From the NCBI GenBank assembly GCA_964561105.1, contig CAZLOH010000007.1:74690-138689 (forward strand): a stretch of 64,000 bases of DNA. Reading direction: 5' to 3'. The translations under genes and the position numbers were made by a program. The notes under the pieces were generated by a model. It was not told where the DNA came from. It was given only the letters and a program-made list of their open reading frames with translations, and made no database searches. Source of the DNA: JADLHS01 sp964561105. GTDB taxonomy: Bacteria > Verrucomicrobiota > Verrucomicrobiia > Limisphaerales > JADLHS01. Below, in pieces: positions 18,451 through 27,287 of this stretch; the stretch's first letter is position 1; each line of letters begins with the position of its first letter.

Positions 18451-21400
18451 ATGAAGACAAACCACCTCGGAGTTCAGGCCCGGCTCTTGGCGGCCGCCGG
18501 CTTGGTGCTGGCTGCCTCGCTGCCAGCCCTCGCCGACTATCAATCCACTGTACTGTCCCAGGGACCGATCGGGTACTGGCGATTGAATGAAACAACTCAA
18601 CCACCGCCAAACGGCACCACGCCCAACCTGGGTTCGCTCGGTGCCAGCGCGAATGGGGTTTACAACAATTCGCCGACGCACGAGCTGCCGGGTCCGTTCA
18701 CGGGGAGTTTGGCGGTGGGGCTGGACGGTCTTAACCAGTCGGTCACCACGCCCTGGCAATCCGCGCTGAACTCGAATGTCTTCAGTGTTGAAATGTGGCT
18801 CAATCCCGAGCAAGTGCCCTTCTTCGCTTACCCTGCTGCTTCCGTCCACGCTGGCTCGGCAGCTCCCGGGCGTTCCGGCTGGTATCTCGCCCAGGATGAC
18901 GGCAGTGTTTTCGGACTTGGCTCCGCTTTTGTGCTCCGTTTTTTTTCACAAAACGGCACTACTCCTTCCATCACCTTATCGGCACCGGTAGCCACGGCTG
19001 GTGTTTGGTATCACCTCGTGTTCACATACGATGGCACCACTGCCACGCTCTATACGAATGGTGTTATCGCTGATAGCGGAACGCCGTCGGCCTACGTTGG
19101 CAATGTGGATGCGCAATTCAGTATCGGCAGTCGCAGCGACAACTCATTCTACTGGCCCGGCCAGGCGGCGGAAGTGGCCATGTACACTACCGCCCTATCC
19201 GCTGCTCGAGTGGCCTCCCATTACACCACCGCGACAACCACGCCGGCCAACTATGTCTCCACCGTGCAGGCAGATGCACCAGTGCTTTATCACCGCTACC
19301 GTGAGGCGAGCGATGTGACGGCGGAAAACCTCGGCACGTTTGGCAGCGCACTGAGCGCGAAATACCAGGTGGGCACCACGCCGGGCCAGGTGGGACCGCG
19401 GCCCAGCCCCTATCCGGGGTTTGAAACCACGAACAACGCAGTGGGCCTGAATGCCTCGGGCGCGGTTGTCTCCGCGCCTGCCTTCAACATTGACACAAAT
19501 ACCGTGACCATTTCTGGTTGGGTTCGCGCGACGACCAACATGGAGAATTCCGCCGCTGGGATAATCTTGTGCGACGCGGGCACCACCTACGCCGGACTGA
19601 CGATTGATGTGCCATTTGGTGGACTGGGTCTGGGCTATGTTTGGAACAACGAACCGGCCAGCTACAACTGGAGTCCCACGGCGGACGCCGGTCTGCCAAC
19701 GCTGCCGGAATCGGATTGGGCCTATGTGGCGTTGGTGGTTCAGCCGGATCAAGCTGCGGTTTTCATTGCCACAACCAACAACGCGGGAAGCTTCACCGGG
19801 GCGACGAATTATTTGCAGCACGTCAATCAGAAGTTTGACGGCCCGACGCTGTTTGGATCGGATTCGGGCCTCCCCGATTACAGTTTCCTGGGCAACATTG
19901 ATGAAGTCGCCTTTTTTGATCGCGCACTCGGAGTGGGCGAGTTGTACACTCAATACGCTTCCGCCGTCGGTAATGTGCCAGTCAGAATATTTGCCGATCC
20001 GCAATCTCCGATAGATCCGCTTTACGTGGGCGACACGCTCACGCTCGCGGTGGATGCGGGCGGCTCTCCCAACTTGAGCTTCCAATGGTACAAGTCCAGT
20101 GGCGCAATTGCGAACGCCACCAACCGGGTCTTCACCAAGACGGACATTCAGACCTCAGACAGTGACAATTACTATTGCATTATCACTAATCCCGTCGGCT
20201 CGATCCAGAGCGCCAGTGCGTCCATTACGGTCGAGGTGCCGTTTCAACCAGCCATCATCACATCGCCGGTGGCGCGTAGTCTTTACCCGGGTGCCACGCT
20301 CAACTTGAGCGTGGTGGCTGACGGAGGTGGCCTGAAATACCAGTGGAAAAAAGACAACGTGGAAATATCCGGGGCGACCGCTTCGACGTATCAAATCCCG
20401 AGCGTTACCACCAATGACAGTGGCAGCTATAGCGTTGACATCACCAACAACGTAGGAAATGTGACGGGCGGCCCTGTCACCATCACCATCCTTGAACCGG
20501 CCAATGCGTACGAAGCGGCCATCGTGGCGGACGCCCCGGAAGCGTGGTATCGCCTCAACGAAACCAGCGGAACGAGTATGTTCGATTCCATGGGGCGGCA
20601 TGACGGCACCTACACCAATGTCAGCGGCAGTTCGGTCACCCTCGGCGCCGCGGGTGCCGTGGTCGGCAGCAGCGACACGGCGGTCACCTTCGACGGGACA
20701 TCGCAGAGCTACGGCATCGCGCCGTACTCCCCACTGTTGAATGGACAAACCTTTTCCATCGAGGCTTGGATGAAGACAACCGACACCACCACGGAAATGT
20801 GCAGTGTGTCCAGCCGCTCCGGCACCCCCAAAGGTTACTGGTTGTGGACATATCCCTCTGGGGCGTGGAGTGGCGGCGTCAGTCAGGGAGGCACGGATTA
20901 TTATGTCGGTTCGGATACTGCCAGTGATGGCATCGTCGCGGGAGAGTGGAAGCACGTCGTGATGGTGTACGACACTTCCTTGAAGGTCTATGTGAATGGC
21001 CAGTGGGATGGCTCCGGCTACGGGGATTTTGATCGCAATGCGGGCGCGCCGTTCATCATCGGCGCGCTTGGAGGTTCATCTATTGACGACCTGTTCAACG
21101 GCCAGGTGGATGAGGTGCTGGTCTATACCAACGCGCTCACACTCGAGCAGGCGCAGAATCACTACTCTCTGGCCCGCTTTCCCAATCCCATCAAGCCCTT
21201 CTTCCTGGTCGTGCCGTCGTCGGATGAAATCGTGAGCAACGCGGCCGCCACGGTGACGCTCAGTGGTTCGGCCGACGGCCCCATGCCCATCACCTACCAG
21301 TGGTACAAGGATAGCGTCGAACTTACGGGCGAAACCGATGCCTCACTCACTGTGAGCGCGACGTATTCCAATGCCGGCAGCTACGTTCTTCGCGCCATCA

Positions 21401-22341
21401 ATGCAAACGGGTTTACGAATAGCCCGCCCGCCACCCTGGCCGTCATCTCGCCCAATCCGGCCTTCGTGAATATCACCAACGATCTTGTCCTTCATCTCAA
21501 GTTCGATGGCAATTATGATGACTCCTCCGGACGCGGCAACAACGGCACAGCCGTCGGGACACCCACGATCGTGCCGGGCCGACTTGGCAATGCGGCTTAT
21601 TTGAACACCGACACAGCGGCGTCCACGTACAACTACGTCACGCTGGGCAAACCCGTGGATCTGAACTTCAGTTCCAACGTGAACTTTTCCGTGGCCTACT
21701 GGGTCAAACTCAATCCGGGCCAGACCAACGGTGACCTGCCTTTCCTCAGTAGCTCCATCAACTCTTACGGTGGGCCGGGTTTCACATTCGCTCCTTCCTA
21801 CAACGACGGCGGCTGGTCTTACAGCTTGAATGGAGCGGTCCAATTATATGGACCGGATAACTCGATCAATGACGGCAACTGGCATTACCTGTTGCACACG
21901 TTTGACCGGAATGGCCAGGCCCGGACATTCCTCGACGGTGCGCTGGCCGACTCGCGCTACGCAAATGGCGCGGGAAACCTCGACACCGGGAATACTATCA
22001 ATGTCGGCCAGGGAGCCAACGGAACGTATGCTGAGAGCGGCTCGATGACGTTGGACGACCTGGCCGTCTGGCGGCGGGCGCTCACGTCGTACGAAGCCTA
22101 CGCAGCGTATTACGCGGCCACGAACTCGAACCTGAGTTTCGATACGCCGGGCACAGTGACCTTGACCATCGGCATGTCGGGCACCAATGCGGTGTTGGTC
22201 TGGCAGCCGGGTGCCACCCTTGGCACGCTCTTGCAGGCGGACAACCTCAATGGGCCATGGACGCCGGTGGCTGCCTACGCGCCTGTCTATGTCGTGCCGG
22301 CTTCGGTCGGCCAGAAGTTCTATCGCGTATTGGTTCAATAG
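18451..22341 (+). CDS. Secreted multi-domain LamG / Ig-like surface protein
   Basis: 1,296 residues with a clear signal peptide (MKTNHLGVQARLLAAAGLVL..., cleavage near ALA at 29). By eye there are four concanavalin-like LamG domains (about residues 30-262, 267-505, 685-910, 1008-1227), each with the pattern YWRLNE / FSVEMWL / W.HLVFTYDGT..LYTNG / GQVDEV..Y..AL. Three Ig-like domains lie between them (about 515-600, 600-680, 915-1000), with the FQWYKSSGAI...NATNRVF and SGSYSVDITNNVG patterns. The last 60 residues (LVWQPGATLGTLLQADNL...WTPV...KFYRVLVQ) form the C-terminal domain shared with other secreted proteins here. LamG/Ig arrays usually bind carbohydrates or act as adhesins; the ligand is unknown. 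The gene is followed at once by a strong terminator. Confidence 0.85.
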   Translation: MKTNHLGVQARLLAAAGLVLAASLPALADYQSTVLSQGPIGYWRLNETTQPPPNGTTPNLGSLGASANGVYNNSPTHELPGPFTGSLAVGLDGLNQSVTTPWQSALNSNVFSVEMWLNPEQVPFFAYPAASVHAGSAAPGRSGWYLAQDDGSVFGLGSAFVLRFFSQNGTTPSITLSAPVATAGVWYHLVFTYDGTTATLYTNGVIADSGTPSAYVGNVDAQFSIGSRSDNSFYWPGQAAEVAMYTTALSAARVASHYTTATTTPANYVSTVQADAPVLYHRYREASDVTAENLGTFGSALSAKYQVGTTPGQVGPRPSPYPGFETTNNAVGLNASGAVVSAPAFNIDTNTVTISGWVRATTNMENSAAGIILCDAGTTYAGLTIDVPFGGLGLGYVWNNEPASYNWSPTADAGLPTLPESDWAYVALVVQPDQAAVFIATTNNAGSFTGATNYLQHVNQKFDGPTLFGSDSGLPDYSFLGNIDEVAFFDRALGVGELYTQYASAVGNVPVRIFADPQSPIDPLYVGDTLTLAVDAGGSPNLSFQWYKSSGAIANATNRVFTKTDIQTSDSDNYYCIITNPVGSIQSASASITVEVPFQPAIITSPVARSLYPGATLNLSVVADGGGLKYQWKKDNVEISGATASTYQIPSVTTNDSGSYSVDITNNVGNVTGGPVTITILEPANAYEAAIVADAPEAWYRLNETSGTSMFDSMGRHDGTYTNVSGSSVTLGAAGAVVGSSDTAVTFDGTSQSYGIAPYSPLLNGQTFSIEAWMKTTDTTTEMCSVSSRSGTPKGYWLWTYPSGAWSGGVSQGGTDYYVGSDTASDGIVAGEWKHVVMVYDTSLKVYVNGQWDGSGYGDFDRNAGAPFIIGALGGSSIDDLFNGQVDEVLVYTNALTLEQAQNHYSLARFPNPIKPFFLVVPSSDEIVSNAAATVTLSGSADGPMPITYQWYKDSVELTGETDASLTVSATYSNAGSYVLRAINANGFTNSPPATLAVISPNPAFVNITNDLVLHLKFDGNYDDSSGRGNNGTAVGTPTIVPGRLGNAAYLNTDTAASTYNYVTLGKPVDLNFSSNVNFSVAYWVKLNPGQTNGDLPFLSSSINSYGGPGFTFAPSYNDGGWSYSLNGAVQLYGPDNSINDGNWHYLLHTFDRNGQARTFLDGALADSRYANGAGNLDTGNTINVGQGANGTYAESGSMTLDDLAVWRRALTSYEAYAAYYAATNSNLSFDTPGTVTLTIGMSGTNAVLVWQPGATLGTLLQADNLNGPWTPVAAYAPVYVVPASVGQKFYRVLVQ

Positions 22342-22701
22342 TGCCTGCTGGCAATTGGAGTAAGCTCACCAGCGGCCAGGAGCAATCCTGGCCGCTGCTT
22401 TTCTCGGGTGTTCCGTGCCGCTCAAATGATTGGCGGAATTTAATCCACCGGCCCGACTGGCTGAGCCACGCCCGCCGGCTCGATCGAGGCCAGCCTCTCA
22501 AATATTCCCTGCGAATAAAACTTGCGGCCTGCCCGCCTCCGACGTTGATGATCGGGTGTGGGCCGCGCGAGCAATCACAGGCCGCCGGCAATGCCAACTT
22601 GTTCCGGCCGGCGATCCACCGTGTCTCCGCTGCGGAGCCGGTGTCGAGCCAGAAATTTTGTTGAGTTTTTGCTCCGGTCGCCACATTGTTCATCTACGAT
22701 C
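22342..22701. other. Intergenic region upstream of the hybrid ABC transporter operon
   Basis: 360 bases: the terminator at 22370-22402, then about 300 bases with no credible gene. An open frame in phase with the next CDS starts at 22558, but its translation is arginine-rich and lacks an export signal until the ATG at 22702. The promoter of the seven-gene operon should lie here. I saw no known riboswitch structure; a molybdenum-cofactor-type element would have to be tested by covariance search. Confidence 0.45.
22370..22402 (+). terminator. Rho-independent terminator after the LamG/Ig gene
   Basis: A perfect 12-base inverted repeat (CAGCGGCCAGGA at 22370-22381, TCCTGGCCGCTG at 22386-22397) with a GCAA tetraloop and a CTTTT tail, 28 bases after the stop at 22341. 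It closes the transcription unit before the transporter operon. Confidence 0.85.
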
Positions 22702-23844
22702 ATGCGAAAACCTGGCCGCCATCTGCTTCGACTTGCCGCTTTTATCACGGCGTTGCACTGGGTGGGGCTGGCCAGCGCCTGCAATGTGCCGGTGTTTCGC
22801 TACGCGCTGGAGCGGTGGGAAACTGACCCCTATCAAATCGTGGTGTTCCATCGCGAACCACTCTCCGCGGAGCAACAATCGCTCGTGCAGCAAATGGAGC
22901 GAGCGGGACAGGAGGGGCGCGCCAATCTGACCGTCAGCCGGGTGGACTTGGCGGCCGCCGTGGCGCCGACGTGGCGCACCGTGTGGAGTGCGCAGGTCAA
23001 GCCATCGCTCCCCTGGATGGTCGTGGCGTATCCGCGCCAATTCCGAAACGAAAAACCGGTCTGGGCGGGACCCCTCAACGCGGAGACGGTTGGTGCGTTG
23101 CTGGACTCTCCCTTGCGCCGGGACATTGCCCAAAGGCTCCTGGCCGGCGACGCGGTGGTCTGGCTGTTGTTGGAGAGCGGGGACGCGAAACTCGACACCC
23201 AGGCCGAAGGGCTGGTCGAGAGCGAGACCCGGAAATTACAGCAGACCTTGAAACTGCCGGAACGCCTGCCCCAGGATCCGCCGATCAGTTCCGACGTGCC
23301 TTTGAAGATCGCGTTCTCCACAGTACGCGTTGCACCGGCCGATCCAGCCGAGCACCTGCTGGTGAGCATGCTGCTCAATCAGGATCCGGCGTTGGCCACG
23401 GTCAAGACGCCCATGCTGTTCCCGATTTTCGGCCGCGGGCGCGCGATTCCACCGGCCATCGGTCAGGAAATCCGGGCCGACTCAATTCGTGAAATGGCTG
23501 AGTTTTTGACGGGCCCCTGTTCCTGCCAGGTGAAGGACTTGAATCCTGGTTACGACCTCTTGCTGTCGGCGAACTGGAATTCGCTGGCGGGGTATCAAGA
23601 AGTGCTGCTGCCGGACCCGCCCCCACTGGTGAGCATGTCGGGATTTGCGGCCAATGCCTTGAGCAATGTCCCCTCGGCGACCGCAAAGCCTGAAGTGGCG
23701 CCGCCCGCTGCGAGTCCACCCATTGCGCCAGGCCGGACGGATCATTTGGGGCACAACCTCATTGCCATTACGGGCATCAGCATTGCGCTCCTGGCCGCCG
23801 CCACCTTTGGCCTCAAGGTGAGAACCAGCCGCAGGCCCCGTTGA
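22702..23844 (+). CDS. Exported membrane-anchored protein of unknown function, first gene of the transporter operon
   Basis: 380 residues from ATG 22702. A signal peptide ends at about GLASA, so the mature protein begins with cysteine (CNVPVFRYALERW). This cysteine sits where a lipobox would be, but the preceding residues are atypical, so lipidation is uncertain. The body is a mixed alpha/beta domain (YQIVVFHREPLSAEQQ, VVWLLLESGD, PMLFPIFGRGRAIPP), with a second cysteine pair in GPCSCQVKDLNPGYDLLL. Near the C-terminus a proline/alanine-rich linker leads to one membrane helix (IAITGISIALLAAATFGL) and a basic tail, so it is tethered at the outer face of the inner membrane. I recall similar proteins with the same N-terminal motif as uncharacterised in Planctomycetota. 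It ends 1 base before the FtsX permease, so it probably works with that transporter. Confidence 0.7.
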   Translation: MRKPGRHLLRLAAFITALHWVGLASACNVPVFRYALERWETDPYQIVVFHREPLSAEQQSLVQQMERAGQEGRANLTVSRVDLAAAVAPTWRTVWSAQVKPSLPWMVVAYPRQFRNEKPVWAGPLNAETVGALLDSPLRRDIAQRLLAGDAVVWLLLESGDAKLDTQAEGLVESETRKLQQTLKLPERLPQDPPISSDVPLKIAFSTVRVAPADPAEHLLVSMLLNQDPALATVKTPMLFPIFGRGRAIPPAIGQEIRADSIREMAEFLTGPCSCQVKDLNPGYDLLLSANWNSLAGYQEVLLPDPPPLVSMSGFAANALSNVPSATAKPEVAPPAASPPIAPGRTDHLGHNLIAITGISIALLAAATFGLKVRTSRRPR

Positions 23845-23845
23845 C

Positions 23846-25123
23846 ATGAATCTATACCGCCTTGTACTTCGCGAGATCATCCATCGCCCTCTGAGTTTCG
23901 TCCTCGCCGTTTTTTCCGCCTCCGTCGCCGTGGCCTTCCTGGTTGCCGCGATGACGATCCTCCAGAAACACGATGTGCGGACCGATCAAATCATCGCCGC
24001 GAAGGAAGCCGCGACCCGGCAGGAGATGGCGAAACTCGAAGACGATTACCGCAAGATGATGTTGAAGCTTGGCTTCAACGTCATGATCCTGCCGAAAGAC
24101 CAGAATCTCAGCGACCTTTACGCCGATGACTATGCTTCGAAGTACATGCCGGAAGAATACGCGACGCGTCTGGCCCGGAGCCGCGTGGCAACCATCAACC
24201 ACGTCCTCCCGTCATTGCAGCAGAAGGTGAAATGGCCGGAATACGGACGCACGGTACTGTTGATGGGCGTGCGGGGCGAGGTGTATGCCCATAATCCCAC
24301 GCACAAACCACTCCAGGAAACGGTCGCTCCGGGCACGCTGGTGCTGGGCCAGGAACTGGCCCGCAGCCTGCCGCTCCATGTCGGCGACAAGACCAAAGTC
24401 ATGGGACGCGAGTTCACCGTTGCCAAAATCAACCCCGAACGCGGCAACAAGGACGACATTACGATCTGGATCAATCTGCTCGAAGCGCAGGAGTTGCTCG
24501 ACAAACGCGGCCTCATCAATGGCATTCTCGCGCTGGATTGCACCTGCGACACCTTGGATCGCCTCGGACTCATTCGCCCGGAAATCGCCAAGATTCTGCC
24601 GGATACGCAGGTGATTGAGTATGCCTCCCAGTCCCTCACGCGCGCCGAAGCCCGGCAGCGCGCGAAGGATGAAGCCCAAGCCAGCATCGTGCGCGAACAG
24701 GAAGGTCGCGCCAAACTCCGCAGTCAACGAGAGGCTTTGGCCGCGGTGCTCGTTCCCGTGGTCATGGTTGGCAGTGCCATCTGGATCGGTCTGCTGGCGC
24801 TGGCCAATGTTCGCGAGCGCCGGGGCGAAATCGGCATCCTGCGCGCCCTGGGGTTGCGTTCCCGTCGGATACTTTTGATTTTTCTGGGCAAGGCGGTCGT
24901 CGTGGGATTGGCGGGAGCGGTTGTGGGCTACCTGATCGGGCGGGCGATGGGCACGCTCTGGCGCGAGACGCCCGGCGCTCCGCCGATTCCAATTGCCTTT
25001 CTTGATCCCAAGCTGCTTTTGCTGATCGCACTCGCCACTCCCTTGCTGGCGACACTGGCCAGTTGGCTGCCGGCCATCAGCGCCACTCAACAAGATCCGG
25101 CCATCGTGTTAAGGGAGGAATGA
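23846..25123 (+). CDS. MacB/FtsX-type ABC transporter permease
   Basis: 425 residues in the classical FtsX-domain layout: one membrane helix near residues 14-37, a long periplasmic domain (to about residue 293), then three C-terminal helices (VLVPVVMVGSAIWIGLLAL, FLGKAVVVGLAGAVVGYLI, LLLLIALATPLLATLASWL). The conserved NVRERRGEIGILRALGLRS lies between helices 2 and 3. MacB/LolCE-type transporters do not import; they drive mechanotransmission or lipoprotein/peptide release on the periplasmic side. The region after the first helix (KEAATRQEMAKLEDDYRKMM) may form a short coiled coil. It overlaps the following ATPase gene by 4 bases (ATGA), which indicates translational coupling. Confidence 0.85.
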   Translation: MNLYRLVLREIIHRPLSFVLAVFSASVAVAFLVAAMTILQKHDVRTDQIIAAKEAATRQEMAKLEDDYRKMMLKLGFNVMILPKDQNLSDLYADDYASKYMPEEYATRLARSRVATINHVLPSLQQKVKWPEYGRTVLLMGVRGEVYAHNPTHKPLQETVAPGTLVLGQELARSLPLHVGDKTKVMGREFTVAKINPERGNKDDITIWINLLEAQELLDKRGLINGILALDCTCDTLDRLGLIRPEIAKILPDTQVIEYASQSLTRAEARQRAKDEAQASIVREQEGRAKLRSQREALAAVLVPVVMVGSAIWIGLLALANVRERRGEIGILRALGLRSRRILLIFLGKAVVVGLAGAVVGYLIGRAMGTLWRETPGAPPIPIAFLDPKLLLLIALATPLLATLASWLPAISATQQDPAIVLREE

Positions 25124-25785
25124 GCGCGCCGCTGCAGATTGAAAACCTGAGCCATTCCTACGCGGGACCGAACGGCGGCATCGGCGCGGTAAAAGCGGTG
25201 TCGCTGACGATTCAGGCGGGTGAGTTTGTCGCCGTGCAGGGCCCCAGTGGGTGTGGCAAAACCACCCTGCTGCTGGCGGCAGGAGCGTTGCTCCAACCAA
25301 CACTTGGACGGGTGCTGCTCAATGGATCGGACCCTTACGCTCTCGCGGCCGGGCAACGAGCCGGATTCCGCGCGCAGCACCTCGGCTTCGTCTTCCAACA
25401 ATTTCATCTCGTGCCGTATCTCGATGTGCTCGATAACATTCTGGTGCCCGCGCTGGCACTGGGCGCGAACGGCGACCTGCGACCGCGCGCCCTTGAATTT
25501 GCGGCACGGTTTGGGTTGACGGACCGGCTTCATCATGTGCCGGCCGCGCTCAGCACCGGGGAGCGCCAGCGCGTGGCCCTGGCCCGCGCCCTGTTGAATA
25601 CGCCCAAGCTCCTGCTCGCGGACGAACCGACCGGGAATCTCGATGAGGAAAACGGCCGGATGGTTCTGCGCTGCCTCGCGGAGGTCGCGCAGGCGGGAGC
25701 CGCGGTATTGTTGGTAACTCACGAACCGCGCGCCGGGGATCATGCCGGCCGTATCATCAGAATGAAGGAAGGAACATTTCAATGA
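25120..25785 (+). CDS. MacB/LolD-type ABC transporter ATP-binding protein
   Basis: 221 residues from ATG 25120 (ATGA overlap with the permease; a longer in-frame form from 25063 lies inside the upstream gene). Walker A GPSGCGKTT, Q-loop FVFQQFHLVPYLDVLDN, signature LSTGERQRVALARALL, Walker B LLLADEPTGNLDEENG and the H-loop VTHEP are all intact. The LADEPTGNLD and VFQQFHLVP patterns are those of the MacB/LolD/FtsE group, matching the FtsX-type partner. It should power the permease from the cytoplasmic side. The next gene also starts by an ATGA overlap. Confidence 0.92.
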   Translation: MSAPLQIENLSHSYAGPNGGIGAVKAVSLTIQAGEFVAVQGPSGCGKTTLLLAAGALLQPTLGRVLLNGSDPYALAAGQRAGFRAQHLGFVFQQFHLVPYLDVLDNILVPALALGANGDLRPRALEFAARFGLTDRLHHVPAALSTGERQRVALARALLNTPKLLLADEPTGNLDEENGRMVLRCLAEVAQAGAAVLLVTHEPRAGDHAGRIIRMKEGTFQ

Positions 25786-27287
25786 AGCGACCCTGGTTGA
25801 TGGTGGCGGGATCTCTGGCGATCGCGGCCGGATTGATTACGCTCTTGCGCTGGCAATGGGCCAGTCCAGGGTCTTCCGGCGGAACCGCACCGAAATCGCT
25901 CCTCTTGTTCTGTGCGGCCGGGATCAAACCGCCGGTCGCAGCGGTGGCCCGCGAGTATGAACAGGCCTTCGGTGTCGGCGTGCAACTCCAATACGGCGGA
26001 TCGGGCACACTCTTGAGCAATCTGCGCGTCACCGATACCGGCGACTTATTTCTGGCGGCGGACGAAAGTTACATGAAAGCCGCGCGCGAGTTTGGATTGC
26101 TCGCGGAGACGATTCCGCTGGCGCGACAACGTCCGGTCATCGCCGTGGCCAAGGGAAATCCAAAGCACATCCGCACGCTGGCAGATCTGAACCAGCCCGG
26201 AGTGCGGGTCGCCATGGCCAACCCGGACGCCGCCTCCATCGGCCGGACGGTGCGCGACTGTCTGCAACGCGCGGGCCAATGGACCGAATTCGCGAAGCGC
26301 GTCACGGTGTTCAAGCCAACCGTCAACGACGTGGCCAACGACGTGAAGATCGGCTCGGTGGATGCCGGGTTGGTGTGGGACGCCACGGCCCGGCAATATC
26401 CCGAACTGGAATTTGTGACCGTGCCGTTGTTCGATCAGGGCGTTGAGACGATCACCATCGGCGTGTTGAAGCGGTCCACTCAGCCGACCGCCGCGTTGCG
26501 ATTCGCCCGCTATCTCGCCGCCAGCGACAAAGGCCAGAAGCAGTTTGCGAAATTCTACTATGAACCGGTGGACGGCGATGAATGGGCGCTGACCCCGGAA
26601 CTGGTCCTCTACAGCGGCGCGATGCTGCGACCGGGCATCCAGGAGACGTTGAAGGAATTCGAGCAACGGGAAGGTTGCCGGATCACCACCGTCTATAACG
26701 GCTGCGGCATTCTCTGCGCCCAAATGCGCGCCGGTCAGCGGCCTGACGCCTATTTCTCGTGCGACACCTCGTTCATGTCCACCGTGGCCGACCTCTACCT
26801 CCAGCCCGTGGACGTGGCGGGCAATCAATTGATGATCATTGTGCAAAAGGGCAACCCGAAAGGGATTCACACCGTGCAGGATTTGTTGAGGCCGGGATTG
26901 CGCGTTGGTCTTGCCCATCACGAGAAATCCGCCATGGGCCACCTGACCTGGAAGATGCTCGTGAAAATGAACCTCTACGATGCGCTGAGCCAAAACTTGA
27001 AGGTGGAATCGCCCACGGGGGATTTTCTCATCAACCAGATTCGGACTGGCTCGCTCGATGCCATCATCGCCTGCCGCAGCAACTGGACGGGCGTCCGCCA
27101 ATATCTCGATGCGATCCCCATTGACGGCCCGCTGGCCCAGATGACCGAGCCTTACGCCGTGGGGCGCCACTCAAATTACAAGCAGATGCTGGCACGCCTG
27201 CAGACCGCGCTCACCTCCAATACTTCCCGCGAACGTTTCGAGGCGGAAGGCTTTGCCTGGCGCTTCGGACAGACCGTCGCGCCATGA
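25782..27287 (+). CDS. Tandem-domain ModA-like substrate-binding protein
   Basis: 501 residues, about twice the length of a usual molybdate/tungstate-binding protein. After an N-terminal membrane or signal segment (PWLMVAGSLAIAAGLITLL) come two homologous periplasmic-binding domains. Domain 1 (about 38-270): LLLFCAAGIKPPVAAVAREY, YGGSGTLLSNL, GDLFLAADESYM, PVIAVAKGNPK, VRVAMANPDAASIGR. Domain 2 (about 275-500): LVLYSGAMLRPGIQETLKEF, YNGCGILCAQM, DAYFSCDTSFM, LMIIVQKGNPKGI, LRVGLAHHEKSAMG. These segments match the ModA/WtpA plan, where a serine near GGSG and a residue in the hinge bind the oxyanion. In domain 2 the GGSG position reads NGCGILC, with two cysteines. The ligand may be molybdate or tungstate, but the doubled architecture is odd. 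Start and end both overlap neighbours by ATGA. Confidence 0.85.
   Translation: MKRPWLMVAGSLAIAAGLITLLRWQWASPGSSGGTAPKSLLLFCAAGIKPPVAAVAREYEQAFGVGVQLQYGGSGTLLSNLRVTDTGDLFLAADESYMKAAREFGLLAETIPLARQRPVIAVAKGNPKHIRTLADLNQPGVRVAMANPDAASIGRTVRDCLQRAGQWTEFAKRVTVFKPTVNDVANDVKIGSVDAGLVWDATARQYPELEFVTVPLFDQGVETITIGVLKRSTQPTAALRFARYLAASDKGQKQFAKFYYEPVDGDEWALTPELVLYSGAMLRPGIQETLKEFEQREGCRITTVYNGCGILCAQMRAGQRPDAYFSCDTSFMSTVADLYLQPVDVAGNQLMIIVQKGNPKGIHTVQDLLRPGLRVGLAHHEKSAMGHLTWKMLVKMNLYDALSQNLKVESPTGDFLINQIRTGSLDAIIACRSNWTGVRQYLDAIPIDGPLAQMTEPYAVGRHSNYKQMLARLQTALTSNTSRERFEAEGFAWRFGQTVAP

Noticed and set aside
18451..22341. PEP-CTERM or type 9 secretion sorting signal at the C-termini
   Set aside because: No VPEP motif followed by a membrane helix and basic tail; the shared FYR-type end does not match the known T9SS CTD patterns I can recall.
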